Shown: positions 34,666 to 43,665, counted from the stretch's first letter. The stretch is DNA of 64,000 nucleotides from Nocardiopsis sp. FR4 (GCF_009830945.1 NZ_VWVV01000017.1:1-64000), one strand, 5' to 3'. Translations and numbers: made by a program. The notes: a model not told the origin generated them from the letters alone.

Positions 34666-36660
34666 ATGACGGAGAGCAGCGTGCCCCGTGTGCTCTGGCA
34701 GCCCGACGAGGAGAGGATCGCCTCCTCCAACATCGTCGCGTTCGCCAGGTGGGCCGCGGAGAACAAGGGGGTCCGGGCCTTCGGGGAGGGGGGAACCGAC
34801 CCCCGCTCCTTCGACTACGACTCCCTGTGGCGCTGGTCGGTCACCGACATCGACGGGTTCTGGGAGTCGGTCTGGGAGTACTACGGCGTGCGCTCCCACA
34901 CCCCCTACCAGAGGGTCCTGGGCGCGCGGACCATGCCCGGCGCCGAGTGGTTCCCCGGCGCCGCACTCAACTACGCCGAGCACGTCTTCGAGGGCCGCGA
35001 CGACGACCGCGTGGCCATCCGGCACGCCACCGAGCTGCGCCCCCTGGGGGAGTGGACCTGGGGCGAGCTGCGCCGCCGCACCGCCGCGATCGCGGCGGGC
35101 CTGCGCGAACTCGGGGTGGGACCCGGCGACCGCGTCGTGGCCTACCTCCCCAACCTGCCCGAGACCGTCGCCGCGTTCTACGCCACGGCCTCCCTGGGCG
35201 CCGTGTGGTCCTCCTGCTCCCCCGACTTCGGCGTGCGCAGCGTCATCGACCGCTTCGCGCAGATCGAACCCACGGTCCTGCTCGCCGTCGACGGCTACCG
35301 CTACGGAGGCAAGGACTTCGACCGCCTGCCCGTCGTGGAGGAGCTGCGCGCGGCCCTGCCCACCGTCCAGCACACCGTCCTGCTGGACTACCTCCGCCCC
35401 GGCCGGACCCTGGAGGGCACCCTGCCCTGGGAGCGGCTGGAGGACTCCGGCGCCGGAGCCGACCTGGAGTTCACCCCCGTCCCCTTCGACCACCCCCTGT
35501 GGGTGCTCTACTCCTCGGGCACCACCGGCCTGCCCAAGGCCATCGTCCAGGGGCACGGCGGCATCCTCCTCGAACAGCTCAAGAACCTGCACCTGCACCT
35601 GGACGCCCGGGAGCACGACCGCGTCTTCTGGTTCACCACCACCGGCTGGATGATGTGGAACTTCCTGGTCAGCGTCCTGCTGACCAGGGCCTCCATCGTC
35701 CTGTACGACGGCAGCCCCGCGGCACCGGACATGAACGCGCTGTGGGACCTGGCCGCCGACGCCGGGATCACCGTCTTCGGCACCAGCGCGGGCTTCCTCT
35801 CCTCCTCCATGAAGGAGGGCGTCCACCCCCGCCGGGGGCGCGACCTGTCCGCGCTCAAGGCCATCGGCTCCACCGGATCCCCGCTCAGTCCCGAGGCCTT
35901 CGCCTGGGTCTACGAGGAGTTCGGCTCGGACCTGTGGCTCTTCTCCACCTCCGGCGGCACCGACGTGTGCAGCTGCCTGGTCGGCGGCACCCCCACCCTG
36001 CCCGTCCACGAGGGCGAGATCCAGTCTCGCGCCCTGGGCATGGCCGTCGCCTCCTGGGACCCCGACGGCAAGGAACTCGTCAACGAGGTCGGCGAACTCG
36101 TGGTCACCGAACCCGCCCCCTCCATGCCCCTCTTCCTGTGGGGGGACGACAGCGGCGAGCGCCTGCGCGACAGCTACTTCTCCGTCTACCCGGGCGTGTG
36201 GCGCCACGGCGACTGGATCACGATCACCGACCGCGGCACCGCCGTCATCCACGGCCGCTCCGACTCCACCATCAACCGCGGCGGCGTGCGCATGGGCACC
36301 AGCGAGATCTACCGCGCCGTGCTCGCCCTGGACGAGGTCGTCGACGCCCTGGTCGTGGACGTGCCCCAAGCCGACGGCTCCTCCCGGATCGAGCTGTTCA
36401 CCGTCCTGCGCGAGGGCGCCGACCTGGAGGGCGACCTGCCCCAGCGGATCGCCCGCCGCATCCGCTCCGACTGCTCCCCCCGGCACGTGCCCGACCGGGT
36501 CCGCGCCATCGCCGCGGTGCCCCGCACCCTGTCCGGAAAGGTCCTGGAGGTACCGGTCAAACGCATCCTCATGGGCGAGGACCCCGAGCGCGTCGCCAGC
36601 CGCGACTCCCTGGCCAACCCCGAGGCCCTCGACGCCTTCAGCGCCCTCAAGGACGCCTAG
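34666..36660 (+). CDS. aacS: Acetoacetyl-CoA synthetase (acetoacetate-CoA ligase)
   Basis: A 664-residue ANL-superfamily ligase. The N-terminal ACS-type cap begins near residue 40. The AMP-binding loop is YSSGTTGLPKAIVQGHGG, split around 282-299, and later motifs are STGSPLSPEAF, the aromatic WLFSTSGGTDVCS and HGRSDSTINRGGVRMG. The C-terminal Lys is in RTLSGKVLEVPVKR near 625. Length and the FW-rich N-terminus fit acetoacetyl-CoA synthetase better than acetyl-CoA synthetase. It would reclaim acetoacetate, the product of leucine breakdown catalysed by genes elsewhere in this window. The ATG at 34666 has GGAAGG about ten bases upstream. A 15-bp palindromic terminator follows. Confidence 0.92.
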   Translation: MTESSVPRVLWQPDEERIASSNIVAFARWAAENKGVRAFGEGGTDPRSFDYDSLWRWSVTDIDGFWESVWEYYGVRSHTPYQRVLGARTMPGAEWFPGAALNYAEHVFEGRDDDRVAIRHATELRPLGEWTWGELRRRTAAIAAGLRELGVGPGDRVVAYLPNLPETVAAFYATASLGAVWSSCSPDFGVRSVIDRFAQIEPTVLLAVDGYRYGGKDFDRLPVVEELRAALPTVQHTVLLDYLRPGRTLEGTLPWERLEDSGAGADLEFTPVPFDHPLWVLYSSGTTGLPKAIVQGHGGILLEQLKNLHLHLDAREHDRVFWFTTTGWMMWNFLVSVLLTRASIVLYDGSPAAPDMNALWDLAADAGITVFGTSAGFLSSSMKEGVHPRRGRDLSALKAIGSTGSPLSPEAFAWVYEEFGSDLWLFSTSGGTDVCSCLVGGTPTLPVHEGEIQSRALGMAVASWDPDGKELVNEVGELVVTEPAPSMPLFLWGDDSGERLRDSYFSVYPGVWRHGDWITITDRGTAVIHGRSDSTINRGGVRMGTSEIYRAVLALDEVVDALVVDVPQADGSSRIELFTVLREGADLEGDLPQRIARRIRSDCSPRHVPDRVRAIAAVPRTLSGKVLEVPVKRILMGEDPERVASRDSLANPEALDAFSALKDA

Positions 36661-36662
36661 GA

Positions 36663-36692
36663 GCGGGGAGGGCCCGTACGGGCCCTCCCCGC
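36663..36692. terminator. 15-bp palindromic terminator
   Basis: Bases 36663-36677 are the exact reverse complement of 36678-36692, starting two bases after the aacS stop codon. Confidence 0.85.
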
Positions 36693-36742
36693 CGCCCGCA
36701 ACCCGGAACCGGCGGTCCGCCCCGCCCGCCGGTCCGGGCCGG

Positions 36743-37300
36743 TCACCTGCGCATGCCCGGCGTGGGCGCGTACACCGCCGAGCACGCGAGCACGCACGCC
36801 AGCCCACCGGCGGCCATGGCGGGCCCAGCGCCCAGCGGCGGGGCGACCAGCCCGGCGCGGATGTTGCCCAGGTGCGGACCGGCGATCCCGACCGCCAGCT
36901 CCAGGGCGCTCACCCGGCCGCGCACGCCCTCGGGCGTGGCGGACTGCACCAGGACGCCCCGGCTCACCACCGACCACGTGTCGGCGGCCCCCGCCAGCGC
37001 CGCCACCGTCGCGCACCGGGCGAGGATCACGGCCCGGGCGGCGCGGGCGCGGTCGACGGTGTCGATGAACGCCATCCCGACGGGCACGGCGACGAACCAC
37101 GCCAGCGCGCTCACCAGGCCCAGCGCGCCGACCGTCACGGTGGACCGGGGCAGCTCCCACACCGCGAAGGTCGCGGCGAACACCGTGAACTGCCCGCACA
37201 GCGCCGAGGCGGCCGACCCGAGCCAGAACCGGCGGAAGCACGGCACCTCCCGCAGCGGCGCCACATCCAGCAGGAAGCGCGAGGAGGGCATGCGCCTCAT
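36743..37300 (-). pseudogene. MFS transporter with large internal deletion
   Basis: The 185-residue product looks like both ends of a ~400-residue major-facilitator (EntS-like) transporter joined in frame. Residues about 8-100 match the start of such proteins (LREVPCFRRFWLGSAASALC, helices 1-3). Residues about 103-170 match the loop and helix near the far end of helix 9-11 (ADTWSVVSRGVLVQSATPEG, RGRVSALELAVGIAGPHLGN). Some six helices between them are missing. A working transporter is unlikely, so I call it a decayed gene. The ATG at 37300 (or 37291, behind no clear site) is provisional. It is divergent from the DUF418-like gene. Confidence 0.65.
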
Positions 37301-37412
37301 CGTGGAAGTCCGGGAGTCCCCGGGGGATGCCGCCGCCCGTGGCCGCCTCCGGCCATCCACAGGCGGAAGGAGCGCTGTCGCCACCGGGCCGCGGGGGCAT
37401 AGCCTGGCGGTC

Positions 37413-38684
37413 GTGGCACAGAACCAGTCAGACGACACCTCCGCCCCGGTCCAGGCCGCGCCCCCGGGCGGCGCGCGCATCGACGGCATCGACGCCGCGC
37501 GCGCCCTCGCGGTCTTCGGGATGTTCATCGTCCACCTCGGCGTGGACTCCATGGGCCTGCTCTCACCCGAGGACTACGCCTGGGACGTGCACAGCGTCGT
37601 GCGGGGCAACTCCTCGGCCCTGTTCGCGCTCCTGGCGGGGGTCTCCCTGGCCATCATGACCGGGCGCACCGCGCCCGTCAGCGGCGACCCGCTGCGCCGG
37701 GCCGCCGTGCGCATCCTCGCCCGCGCCCTCCTCATCGGCCTGCTCGGCCTCATGCTGGACCTCATGGCGGTCCCGATCGCCATCATCCTCACCTACTACG
37801 CGGGCTTCTTCGTCCTGGCGCTCCCCCTGGTCCGACTGCGCGCGGGGGCCCTGTGGGCGGTGGCGGGCGTCCTGGCGGTCCTCGGCCCGCCCGTCTCGTT
37901 CCTGCTGCGGGACGCCTTCTTCCCGCCCGTGCCGCGCACCGGGGCGGTCACCTCGTTCACCGAGTTCTTCCTGACCGGCTACTACCCGGCGGTCACCTTC
38001 ATGGTCTACGTGTTCGCCGGCATGGCCGTGGGCCGCACGGACCTGACCGCCACCGCGGTGCGGCTGCGCCTGCTGGCCACCGGGGCGGCCCTGGCCGTGG
38101 TCGGCCACGTCGGCCCCTGGCTGCTGCTGTACCGGCTGGGCGGCCTGGACCGGCTGGTGGAGGCCAGCGGCCCCGGCCTGACCGGCCTGCCGCCCGGCAC
38201 CTTCACCGACCCGGCGGTGCTGGAGGAGGTGCGCTACGCGGTGACCGACGAGATGAACTCCATCTCCGGCCAGGTGCCCACCGACTCCTGGTGGTGGCTG
38301 GCGGTCGGCACCCCGCACACCGGCACCACCTTCGAGATGGCCGAGGCGGTCGGCCAGGGGCTCGTCGTCCTCGTGGCGTGCGTGTTCCTGTGCGAGCGCC
38401 TGCGGATCCTGATGTACCCGCTGACCTCGGTCGGCCGGATGCCGCTGTCGGTCTACACCGGACACGTCCTGGCCCTGGCGGTGGTCATCTCCGTGACCGG
38501 CTACGACTGGCACCAGCCCTGGCTGCTGGAGCAGTTCATCCTCGTCTCGCTGGCCCTGGCCACCCTGTGGCGGCTGGTCGTGGGCCGGGGGCCGGCCGAG
38601 CTCGTCCTGGCCGAGGCCGCCAACGGCGCGGTCGCCCTGGTGGAGGAGCGCAGGGCTGCGGTCAGCGGTCGTTCCGGCGGGTGA
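37413..38684 (+). CDS. DUF418/DUF1624-like multi-pass membrane protein
   Basis: A 423-residue integral membrane protein with about ten hydrophobic segments. It has the opening typical of DUF418/acyltransferase-like proteins, GIDAARALAVFGMFIVHLG near residues 27-45. Near the C-terminus the GRMPLSVYTGHVLALAVVI segment (about 340-360) is the DUF418 hallmark. Related proteins include heparan-alpha-glucosaminide N-acetyltransferase homologues; substrate unknown. The GTG at 37413 is the most likely start, although the ribosome site is poor. Its end overlaps the end of a convergent gene by 23 bases. Confidence 0.82.
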   Translation: MAQNQSDDTSAPVQAAPPGGARIDGIDAARALAVFGMFIVHLGVDSMGLLSPEDYAWDVHSVVRGNSSALFALLAGVSLAIMTGRTAPVSGDPLRRAAVRILARALLIGLLGLMLDLMAVPIAIILTYYAGFFVLALPLVRLRAGALWAVAGVLAVLGPPVSFLLRDAFFPPVPRTGAVTSFTEFFLTGYYPAVTFMVYVFAGMAVGRTDLTATAVRLRLLATGAALAVVGHVGPWLLLYRLGGLDRLVEASGPGLTGLPPGTFTDPAVLEEVRYAVTDEMNSISGQVPTDSWWWLAVGTPHTGTTFEMAEAVGQGLVVLVACVFLCERLRILMYPLTSVGRMPLSVYTGHVLALAVVISVTGYDWHQPWLLEQFILVSLALATLWRLVVGRGPAELVLAEAANGAVALVEERRAAVSGRSGG

Positions 38685-39348
38685 TGTTGGCCGAGGTGCG
38701 GTCCCGGTGGGCCAGGGAGTCGGTGGTGGTCCGGGTGCTCTGCCGCATGAGGCGGCGCGCGTCGTCGGCCGCGGACCGGGCCACCGCCGGGCTGGCCACC
38801 GGCCGCTGGGAGACCTCGGCGTCCTCGGGCAGGCCGATGTCCACCGGCAGGCCCGCCCGGCCGATCACGCGCAGCTGGGCCGCCTCCTGCGACTGCGAGG
38901 GCCGGATGTCGCCGTCGGGGGTGCGCCAGGCCTTCATGCGGGCTCGCAGCCAGTCGGTGCCCTGGTACCCCTCACCGCTCGGCCAGGGCACGCCGTCGGG
39001 GCGGTGACCCAGGGCGTGCAGCACGTCGGCCACGGTCCACCCGGCCGAGAAGAACCGCGCGGTCTCCTGGCGCAGCACCCGGAAGTCCACCCGGCGCAGC
39101 GAGGCCTCCTCGCGGCGCAGGGTCTCGCAGGCCTCGTGCACGGCGCGCGGCGTGTGCCGGGGGCGGTGCAGCGGGTCGGCCTCGGGCCGGCGCAGCAGCG
39201 CGTCGTCCACCGTCACGATCACCTCGCCGCGGCGGTTGTCCCAGATGCTGACGTCCTCGCGCGCCCACCCCTGCGACTCGGCCAGGGCGGTCGCCATCCT
39301 GCGCAGGTCGATCCGCTCGTCATCGCTACTGATCCGCAACTCCGCCAT
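38662..39348 (-). CDS. Hypothetical protein (228 aa)
   Basis: I do not recognise this protein. It is hydrophilic and Arg-rich. The middle third (about 85-150) holds RVLRQETARFFSAGWTVADV then LHALGHRPDG and WLRARMKAWRTPDGDIRPS, which look like a helical DNA- or RNA-binding region. The last 40 residues are polar and likely disordered. The N-terminal 60 residues include VSIWDNRRGEVIVTVDDALL. The ATG at 39348 is the only good start. Its 3' end overlaps the convergent DUF418-like gene, and it lies nine bases after the GNAT gene on the same strand, so the two may be co-transcribed. Confidence 0.65.
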   Translation of the reverse strand: MAELRISSDDERIDLRRMATALAESQGWAREDVSIWDNRRGEVIVTVDDALLRRPEADPLHRPRHTPRAVHEACETLRREEASLRRVDFRVLRQETARFFSAGWTVADVLHALGHRPDGVPWPSGEGYQGTDWLRARMKAWRTPDGDIRPSQSQEAAQLRVIGRAGLPVDIGLPEDAEVSQRPVASPAVARSAADDARRLMRQSTRTTTDSLAHRDRTSANITRRNDR

Positions 39349-39357
39349 GCCACCAGA

Positions 39358-39957
39358 CTAGGCTCTGTCGGTTCGTGCGGCGTCGCCCCGCGGATCCAGG
39401 GGGCGGACCATCACCAGCTGCGGCTTCCCCGCCTCGTCCACGTGCCGGTGCCCGGTGAAGGCGAAACCGGCGCGGCGGTACACCTGCGCCGCCGCCCGGT
39501 TGGCCTCGTCGACGCACAGCACCAGCGTCGTGGCGTGCGGCGCCACCTCGGCGGCCAGCCGGTCCAGCAGCGGTGCCGCGCACACGGTCCGGCCCACGCC
39601 CCTGCCCTGCCAGGCGGTGGTGACGTAGAAGGCGCGCAGCAGCACGGCGCGCGCCGGGTCGGGGACCAGGTCGCGGGTGTGCACGGCCCGGTCCAGGACG
39701 CCGAAGCCCGCGCAGGCCTCCCGCGCGGTGCCGGCGTCCAGCGGGCCGGCGACGACGGCGAAGGGTGTGCGCGCCGGGTCGGCGTCGGCGGCGGGCAGGG
39801 TGGTCACCGGAAGCCCCACGTGCCCCCGCTGGCCCGGCGGCAGGCGGTGCCGCAGCACGGTCCGCCGCAGCAGGTCCACCTCGGCGGAGTCCCCGTCCAG
39901 GCGCACCAGGCGCACCCCGGGTCTGTCGCCCTCCGCGTCGCTCCGTCCGATCTCCAT
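39358..39957 (-). CDS. GNAT family N-acetyltransferase
   Basis: A 199-residue GNAT protein. The acetyl-CoA pyrophosphate loop is in the segment AFYVTTAWQGRGVGRTVCAA (Q-x-x-G-x-G/A pattern at about 115-125). The later NRAAAQVYRRAGFAFTGHR motif near 158-176 is the conserved beta6/alpha4 end of the fold. The substrate cannot be predicted. The ATG at 39957 has GGGGAAGG eight bases upstream. It is probably co-transcribed with the hypothetical gene that follows. Confidence 0.85.
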   Translation of the reverse strand: MEIGRSDAEGDRPGVRLVRLDGDSAEVDLLRRTVLRHRLPPGQRGHVGLPVTTLPAADADPARTPFAVVAGPLDAGTAREACAGFGVLDRAVHTRDLVPDPARAVLLRAFYVTTAWQGRGVGRTVCAAPLLDRLAAEVAPHATTLVLCVDEANRAAAQVYRRAGFAFTGHRHVDEAGKPQLVMVRPLDPRGDAARTDRA

Positions 39958-40313
39958 CGGCGGCCTTCCCCTCTCGTGTGCGGACCAGTCTGACATCCGT
40001 GCCGGAGGCGGCAGGGGAGTGGTCCGGTCTAGACCGCGGGGTCGCCCGGCGGGGCCGCCGCGGCGTCGCGAACGCCGCTTTTCCGGCCTCCGGAGGCTGG
40101 AATTGGACCAAAGCACGACGCGGGCCGGTGGAGCGGTTTGGAGTCTTCTCCAACCTTGGACGGCGCGGTCCGCGCGGATGCTGACGCCGCCCCCGCCCGG
40201 CGTTAGGGTGACTGCCTGACGGCCGGGGCCACCCGCCTGCGGGCCGTGTCGAACACCCACCGTTCCCGCTGGTCGCAGCGGACGGAACGGCCATTGAACC
40301 GATCGAGCTGTAG
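39958..40313. other. Divergent region upstream of the deoC operon
   Basis: 356 bp between the GNAT gene and deoC. It contains the DasR-like palindrome at 40025-40036. The deoC promoter should lie between that site and 40313; I could not fix its boxes. Confidence 0.5.
40025..40036. promoter_or_regulatory. DasR/GntR-like palindrome upstream of deoC
   Basis: CGGTCTAGACCG is a perfect palindrome containing GGTCTAGACC, the core of the dre sites bound by DasR (consensus TGGTCTAGACCA). A 15-base stretch, GTCCGGTCTAGACCG, recurs exactly upstream of the nucleoside importer operon (50656-50670). Confidence 0.65.
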
Positions 40314-41261
40314 GTGCCCGTGCCCCACACCGCATTCGCGCCCGAGGCGACGACCAACCGCGAACTCCGGGCCTTCCTGCACGGACTCCCGGGCGTGGAC
40401 GAGGTCGGCGCGCGCGCCCGCGCCCAGGACCTGTCCACGCGGTCCATCAAGACCACCGCCAAGGCCGAGGCCATCGACCTGGCCATCAGCATGGTGGACC
40501 TGACCACGCTGGAGGGAGCCGACACCCCCGGCAAGGTCCGCGCCCTGTGCGCCAAGGCCGCCCACCCCGACCCCACCGACCGCACCGTGCCCCGGGTGGG
40601 CGCCGTGTGCGTCTACCCCGACATGGTGGCCACCGCCGTGGAGGCGCTGCGCGGTACCGGGATCGGCGTGGCCTCGGTGGCCACCGCCTTCCCCTCCGGC
40701 CGGGCGCCCATGGAGGTCAAGCTCGCCGACACCCGCCGCGCCGTCGCCGACGGCGCCACCGAGATCGACATGGTCATCGACCGCGGCGCCTTCCTGTCCG
40801 GCGACTACCTCAAGGTCTTCGAGGAGATCGCCGCGGTCAAGGAGGCCTGCGGCACCGCGCACCTGAAGGTCATCCTGGAGACCGGTGAGCTCGTCACCTA
40901 CGACAACGTGCGCCGCGCCTCCCACCTGGCCATCCGGGCCGGGGGCGACTTCGTCAAGACCTCCACCGGCAAGGTCTCCCCGGCGGCCACGCTGCCGGTC
41001 ACCCTGGTCATGCTGGAGGCGGTCCGCGACCACCACGCCGACACCGGTAGGCGCGTGGGCGTCAAGCCCGCGGGCGGCATCCGCACCACCAAGGACGCCA
41101 TCCGCAACCTGGTCCTGGTCAACGAGGTGGCCGGCCCCGAGTGGCTGACCCCCGACCTGTTCCGCATCGGCGCCTCCAGCCTGCTCAACGACCTGCTGAT
41201 GCAGCGCACGAGGCTGTCCACCGGCACCTACCCGGGCCCCGACTACTACACGCTGGACTGA
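40314..41261 (+). CDS. deoC: Deoxyribose-phosphate aldolase
   Basis: A 315-residue DeoC, somewhat longer at the N-terminus than the E. coli enzyme. It splits deoxyribose 5-phosphate into glyceraldehyde 3-phosphate and acetaldehyde. The Schiff-base Lys215 sits in FVKTSTGK, and other active-site segments are EIDMVIDRG, LKVILETGEL and VGVKPAGGIRT. The GTG at 40314 is used; a second in-frame GTG follows two codons later. It is first in an operon with aldehyde dehydrogenases, purine nucleoside phosphorylase and a phosphosugar mutase, a complete route for nucleoside sugars. The acetaldehyde produced is a natural substrate for the next gene. Confidence 0.95.
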   Translation: MPVPHTAFAPEATTNRELRAFLHGLPGVDEVGARARAQDLSTRSIKTTAKAEAIDLAISMVDLTTLEGADTPGKVRALCAKAAHPDPTDRTVPRVGAVCVYPDMVATAVEALRGTGIGVASVATAFPSGRAPMEVKLADTRRAVADGATEIDMVIDRGAFLSGDYLKVFEEIAAVKEACGTAHLKVILETGELVTYDNVRRASHLAIRAGGDFVKTSTGKVSPAATLPVTLVMLEAVRDHHADTGRRVGVKPAGGIRTTKDAIRNLVLVNEVAGPEWLTPDLFRIGASSLLNDLLMQRTRLSTGTYPGPDYYTLD

Positions 41262-41268
41262 GAACGCC

Positions 41269-42699
41269 GTGACCTTCGAGTACGCGCCCGCCCCGGAGTC
41301 CCGCTCCGTCGTCACCCTGCGCGAGACCTACGAGCTGTTCATCGACGGTGCCTTCACCCCGGCCGAGGGCGGTGAGTACCTCACGACCGTCAATCCCGCC
41401 GACGAGACCAAGCTCGCCCAGGTGGCCGTGGCCGGGCCCGCCGACGTGGACCGGGCCGTGGCCGCCGCACGCCGCGCCTACGAGACCGTGTGGAGCCGGA
41501 TGCCCGGCGCCGAGCGCGGCAAGTACCTGTTCCGCATCGCCCGCATCCTCCAGGAGCGCTCGCGCGAGCTGGCCGTGCTGGAGTCGATGGACAACGGCAA
41601 GCCCATCAAGGAGACCCGCGACGTCGACCTGCCCCTGGTCGCCGCGCACTTCTTCTACCACGCCGGATGGGCCGACAAGCTCGCCCACGCCGGGCTGGGC
41701 CCCGACCCGCGCCCCCTGGGCGTGGCCGCCCAGGTCATCCCGTGGAACTTCCCGCTGCTCATGCTCGCGTGGAAGATCGCCCCGGCCCTGGCCACAGGCA
41801 ACACCGTCGTCCTCAAGCCCGCCGAGACCACCCCGCTCACCGCGCTGGCCTTCGCCGAGATCTGCCAGGAGGCCGACCTGCCCCCGGGCGTGGTCAACAT
41901 CCTCACCGGCGCGGGCGAGACCGGCCGCGCCCTGGTGGAGCACCCCGGCACCGACAAGGTGGCCTTCACCGGCTCCACCGAGGTCGGCCGCCAGATCGCC
42001 CGCGCGGTCGCGGGCACCGGCAAGCGCCTGACCCTGGAACTGGGCGGCAAGGGCGCCAACATCGTCTACGACGACGCCGCGCTCGACCAGGCGGTCGAGG
42101 GCGTCGTCTCGGGCATCTTCTTCAACCAGGGCCACGTGTGCTGCGCCGGGTCCCGGCTCCTGGTACAGGAGTCCATCGCGGAGGAACTGCTGCCCCGGCT
42201 GAAGGCCCGGATCTCCCGGCTGCGGCTGGGCGACCCGCTGGACAAGAACACCGACATCGGGGCGATCAACTCCGCCGCCCAGCTGGAGCGGATCCGGGAA
42301 CTCACCGACACCGCCGAGGCCGAGGGCGTCCAGCGCTGGTCGCCCGAGTGCGCCCTGCCCGGGAGCGGCTACTGGTTCGCGCCCACCGTCCTGACCGGGG
42401 TCAGCCAGTCACACCGGGTGGCCCGCGAGGAGATCTTCGGCCCCGTGCTCTCGGTGCTGACCTTCCGCACCCCCGAGGAGGCCGTGGCCAAGGCCAACAA
42501 CACCCCCTACGGCCTCTCCGCCGGGGTGTGGACCGAGAAGGGCTCGCGGATGCTCTGGACCGCCGAGCGCCTGCGCGCCGGGGTGGTCTGGTCCAACACG
42601 TTCAACAAGTTCGACCCGACCAGCCCCTTCGGCGGCTACAAGGAGTCGGGATACGGCCGCGAGGGCGGGCGGCACGGATTGGAGGCCTACCTTGGCTGA
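41269..42699 (+). CDS. NAD(P)-dependent aldehyde dehydrogenase
   Basis: A 476-residue catalytically complete ALDH. Conserved segments are VIPWNFPLLMLAWKIAPAL with the catalytic-fold Asn, FTGSTEVGRQIA, the general-base Glu in LELGGKGAN (about 258-266) and the nucleophile Cys in GHVCCAGSR near residue 290. The C-terminal NKFDPTSPFGGYKESG loop closes the enzyme. By position it should oxidise the acetaldehyde made by DeoC. It starts with GTG seven bases after deoC and overlaps the next gene by eight bases. Confidence 0.92.
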   Translation: MTFEYAPAPESRSVVTLRETYELFIDGAFTPAEGGEYLTTVNPADETKLAQVAVAGPADVDRAVAAARRAYETVWSRMPGAERGKYLFRIARILQERSRELAVLESMDNGKPIKETRDVDLPLVAAHFFYHAGWADKLAHAGLGPDPRPLGVAAQVIPWNFPLLMLAWKIAPALATGNTVVLKPAETTPLTALAFAEICQEADLPPGVVNILTGAGETGRALVEHPGTDKVAFTGSTEVGRQIARAVAGTGKRLTLELGGKGANIVYDDAALDQAVEGVVSGIFFNQGHVCCAGSRLLVQESIAEELLPRLKARISRLRLGDPLDKNTDIGAINSAAQLERIRELTDTAEAEGVQRWSPECALPGSGYWFAPTVLTGVSQSHRVAREEIFGPVLSVLTFRTPEEAVAKANNTPYGLSAGVWTEKGSRMLWTAERLRAGVVWSNTFNKFDPTSPFGGYKESGYGREGGRHGLEAYLG

Positions 42700-43621
42700 A
42701 CGGCGCACATCCCGCAGGACGGCCAGGGCCGCGGAGGGCGGGCCCCCCGCCCGCCTGGCGGTCCGCAAGACCTACAAGCTCTACCTGGGCGGGGCCTTCC
42801 CCCGCTCGGAATCGGGCAGGAGCTACCCCGTGACCTCCGCCAGCGGCCAGCACCTGGCCAACGCCTCGCTCGCCTCCCGCAAGGACGCCCGCGACGCGGT
42901 GGTCGCCGCGCGTAAGGCCTTCGGCGGCTGGTCGGCGCGCACCGCCTACAACCGCGGCCAGGTCCTCTACCGGGTCGCCGAGGTGCTGGAGGGCCGCCGC
43001 GCGCAGTTCGCCGCCCAGGCCGTCGCGGCCCAGGGGCTGTCCCCGGACCTGGCCGACCGGGTGGTCTCGGCCGCCATCGACCGGTGGGTGTACTACGCGG
43101 GCTGGACGGACAAGGTCGCCCAGGTGCTCGGCGGCGCCAACCCGGTCGCGGGCCCCTACTACAACCACTCGGCCCCCGAGCCCACCGGCGTGGTCGCCGT
43201 CCTCGCCCCCCAGGACGCACCCCTGCTCGGCCTGACCAGCGTGCTCGCCCCGGTGATCGCCACCGGCAACACCGCCGTGGCGGTCACCTCCGAGACGGCC
43301 CCGCTGGCCGCCGTCGACCTGGCCGAGGTACTGGCCACCTCCGACCTGCCCGGCGGCGTGGTCAACCTGCTCACCGGCCGCGTGCCCGAACTGGCGCCTC
43401 ACCTGGCCGCGCACGCCGACGTCAACGCCCTGGACCTGACCGGCGCGGGCGACCTGGCGGTGGAGCTGGAACGGGAGGCCGCCGCCACCCTGACCCGGGT
43501 GCTGCGCCCCGGCCCCGAGGCCGGGGGAGGGGAGGAGGCCTGGCTCGACCCCGACCCGGGCACCGCGCGGATGACCCCCTTCCTGGAGACCAAGACCGTC
43601 TGGCACCCCGTCGGGGTGTAG
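42692..43621 (+). CDS. Truncated, non-catalytic aldehyde dehydrogenase-like protein
   Basis: A 309-residue protein that follows the ALDH fold only through the NAD-binding part. Residues about 25-200 align by eye with the upstream enzyme (VRKTYKLYLGGAFPRSESGR, YYAGWTDKVAQVLGG, LPGGVVNLLTG). The PWNFP motif is replaced by APQDAP, and the protein stops before the catalytic Cys, so it cannot act as a dehydrogenase. The pair resembles the two halves of ALDH16, which joins a catalytic domain to a non-catalytic one; a structural or scaffolding role for its partner is inferred. A TTG start at 42692 with GGAGG six bases upstream couples it to the preceding gene. Confidence 0.82.
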   Translation: MAERRTSRRTARAAEGGPPARLAVRKTYKLYLGGAFPRSESGRSYPVTSASGQHLANASLASRKDARDAVVAARKAFGGWSARTAYNRGQVLYRVAEVLEGRRAQFAAQAVAAQGLSPDLADRVVSAAIDRWVYYAGWTDKVAQVLGGANPVAGPYYNHSAPEPTGVVAVLAPQDAPLLGLTSVLAPVIATGNTAVAVTSETAPLAAVDLAEVLATSDLPGGVVNLLTGRVPELAPHLAAHADVNALDLTGAGDLAVELEREAAATLTRVLRPGPEAGGGEEAWLDPDPGTARMTPFLETKTVWHPVGV

Positions 43622-43634
43622 GGCCCGCCCGCGA

Positions 43635-43665
43635 GGAGGGGGCGCGCCCGCGGGACGCCCCCTCC
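43635..43665 (+). terminator. Intra-operon hairpin
   Basis: GGAGGGGGCG (43635-43644) pairs perfectly with 43656-43665 around an 11-base loop, between the truncated ALDH and the phosphorylase gene. It could attenuate or separate the two halves of the operon. Confidence 0.5.

Noticed and set aside
36743..37300. Intact small multidrug-resistance type transporter
   Set aside because: The sequence matches two separate parts of a large MFS protein rather than the four-helix SMR family.
34650..38684. Very long plus-strand open frame running through the acetoacetyl-CoA synthetase gene
   Set aside because: Its first ~2,700 bases are a frame-shifted shadow of the ligase with His/Arg/Pro/Gly-rich translation. 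Only the last part from 37413 (DUF418-like protein) looks like a real protein.
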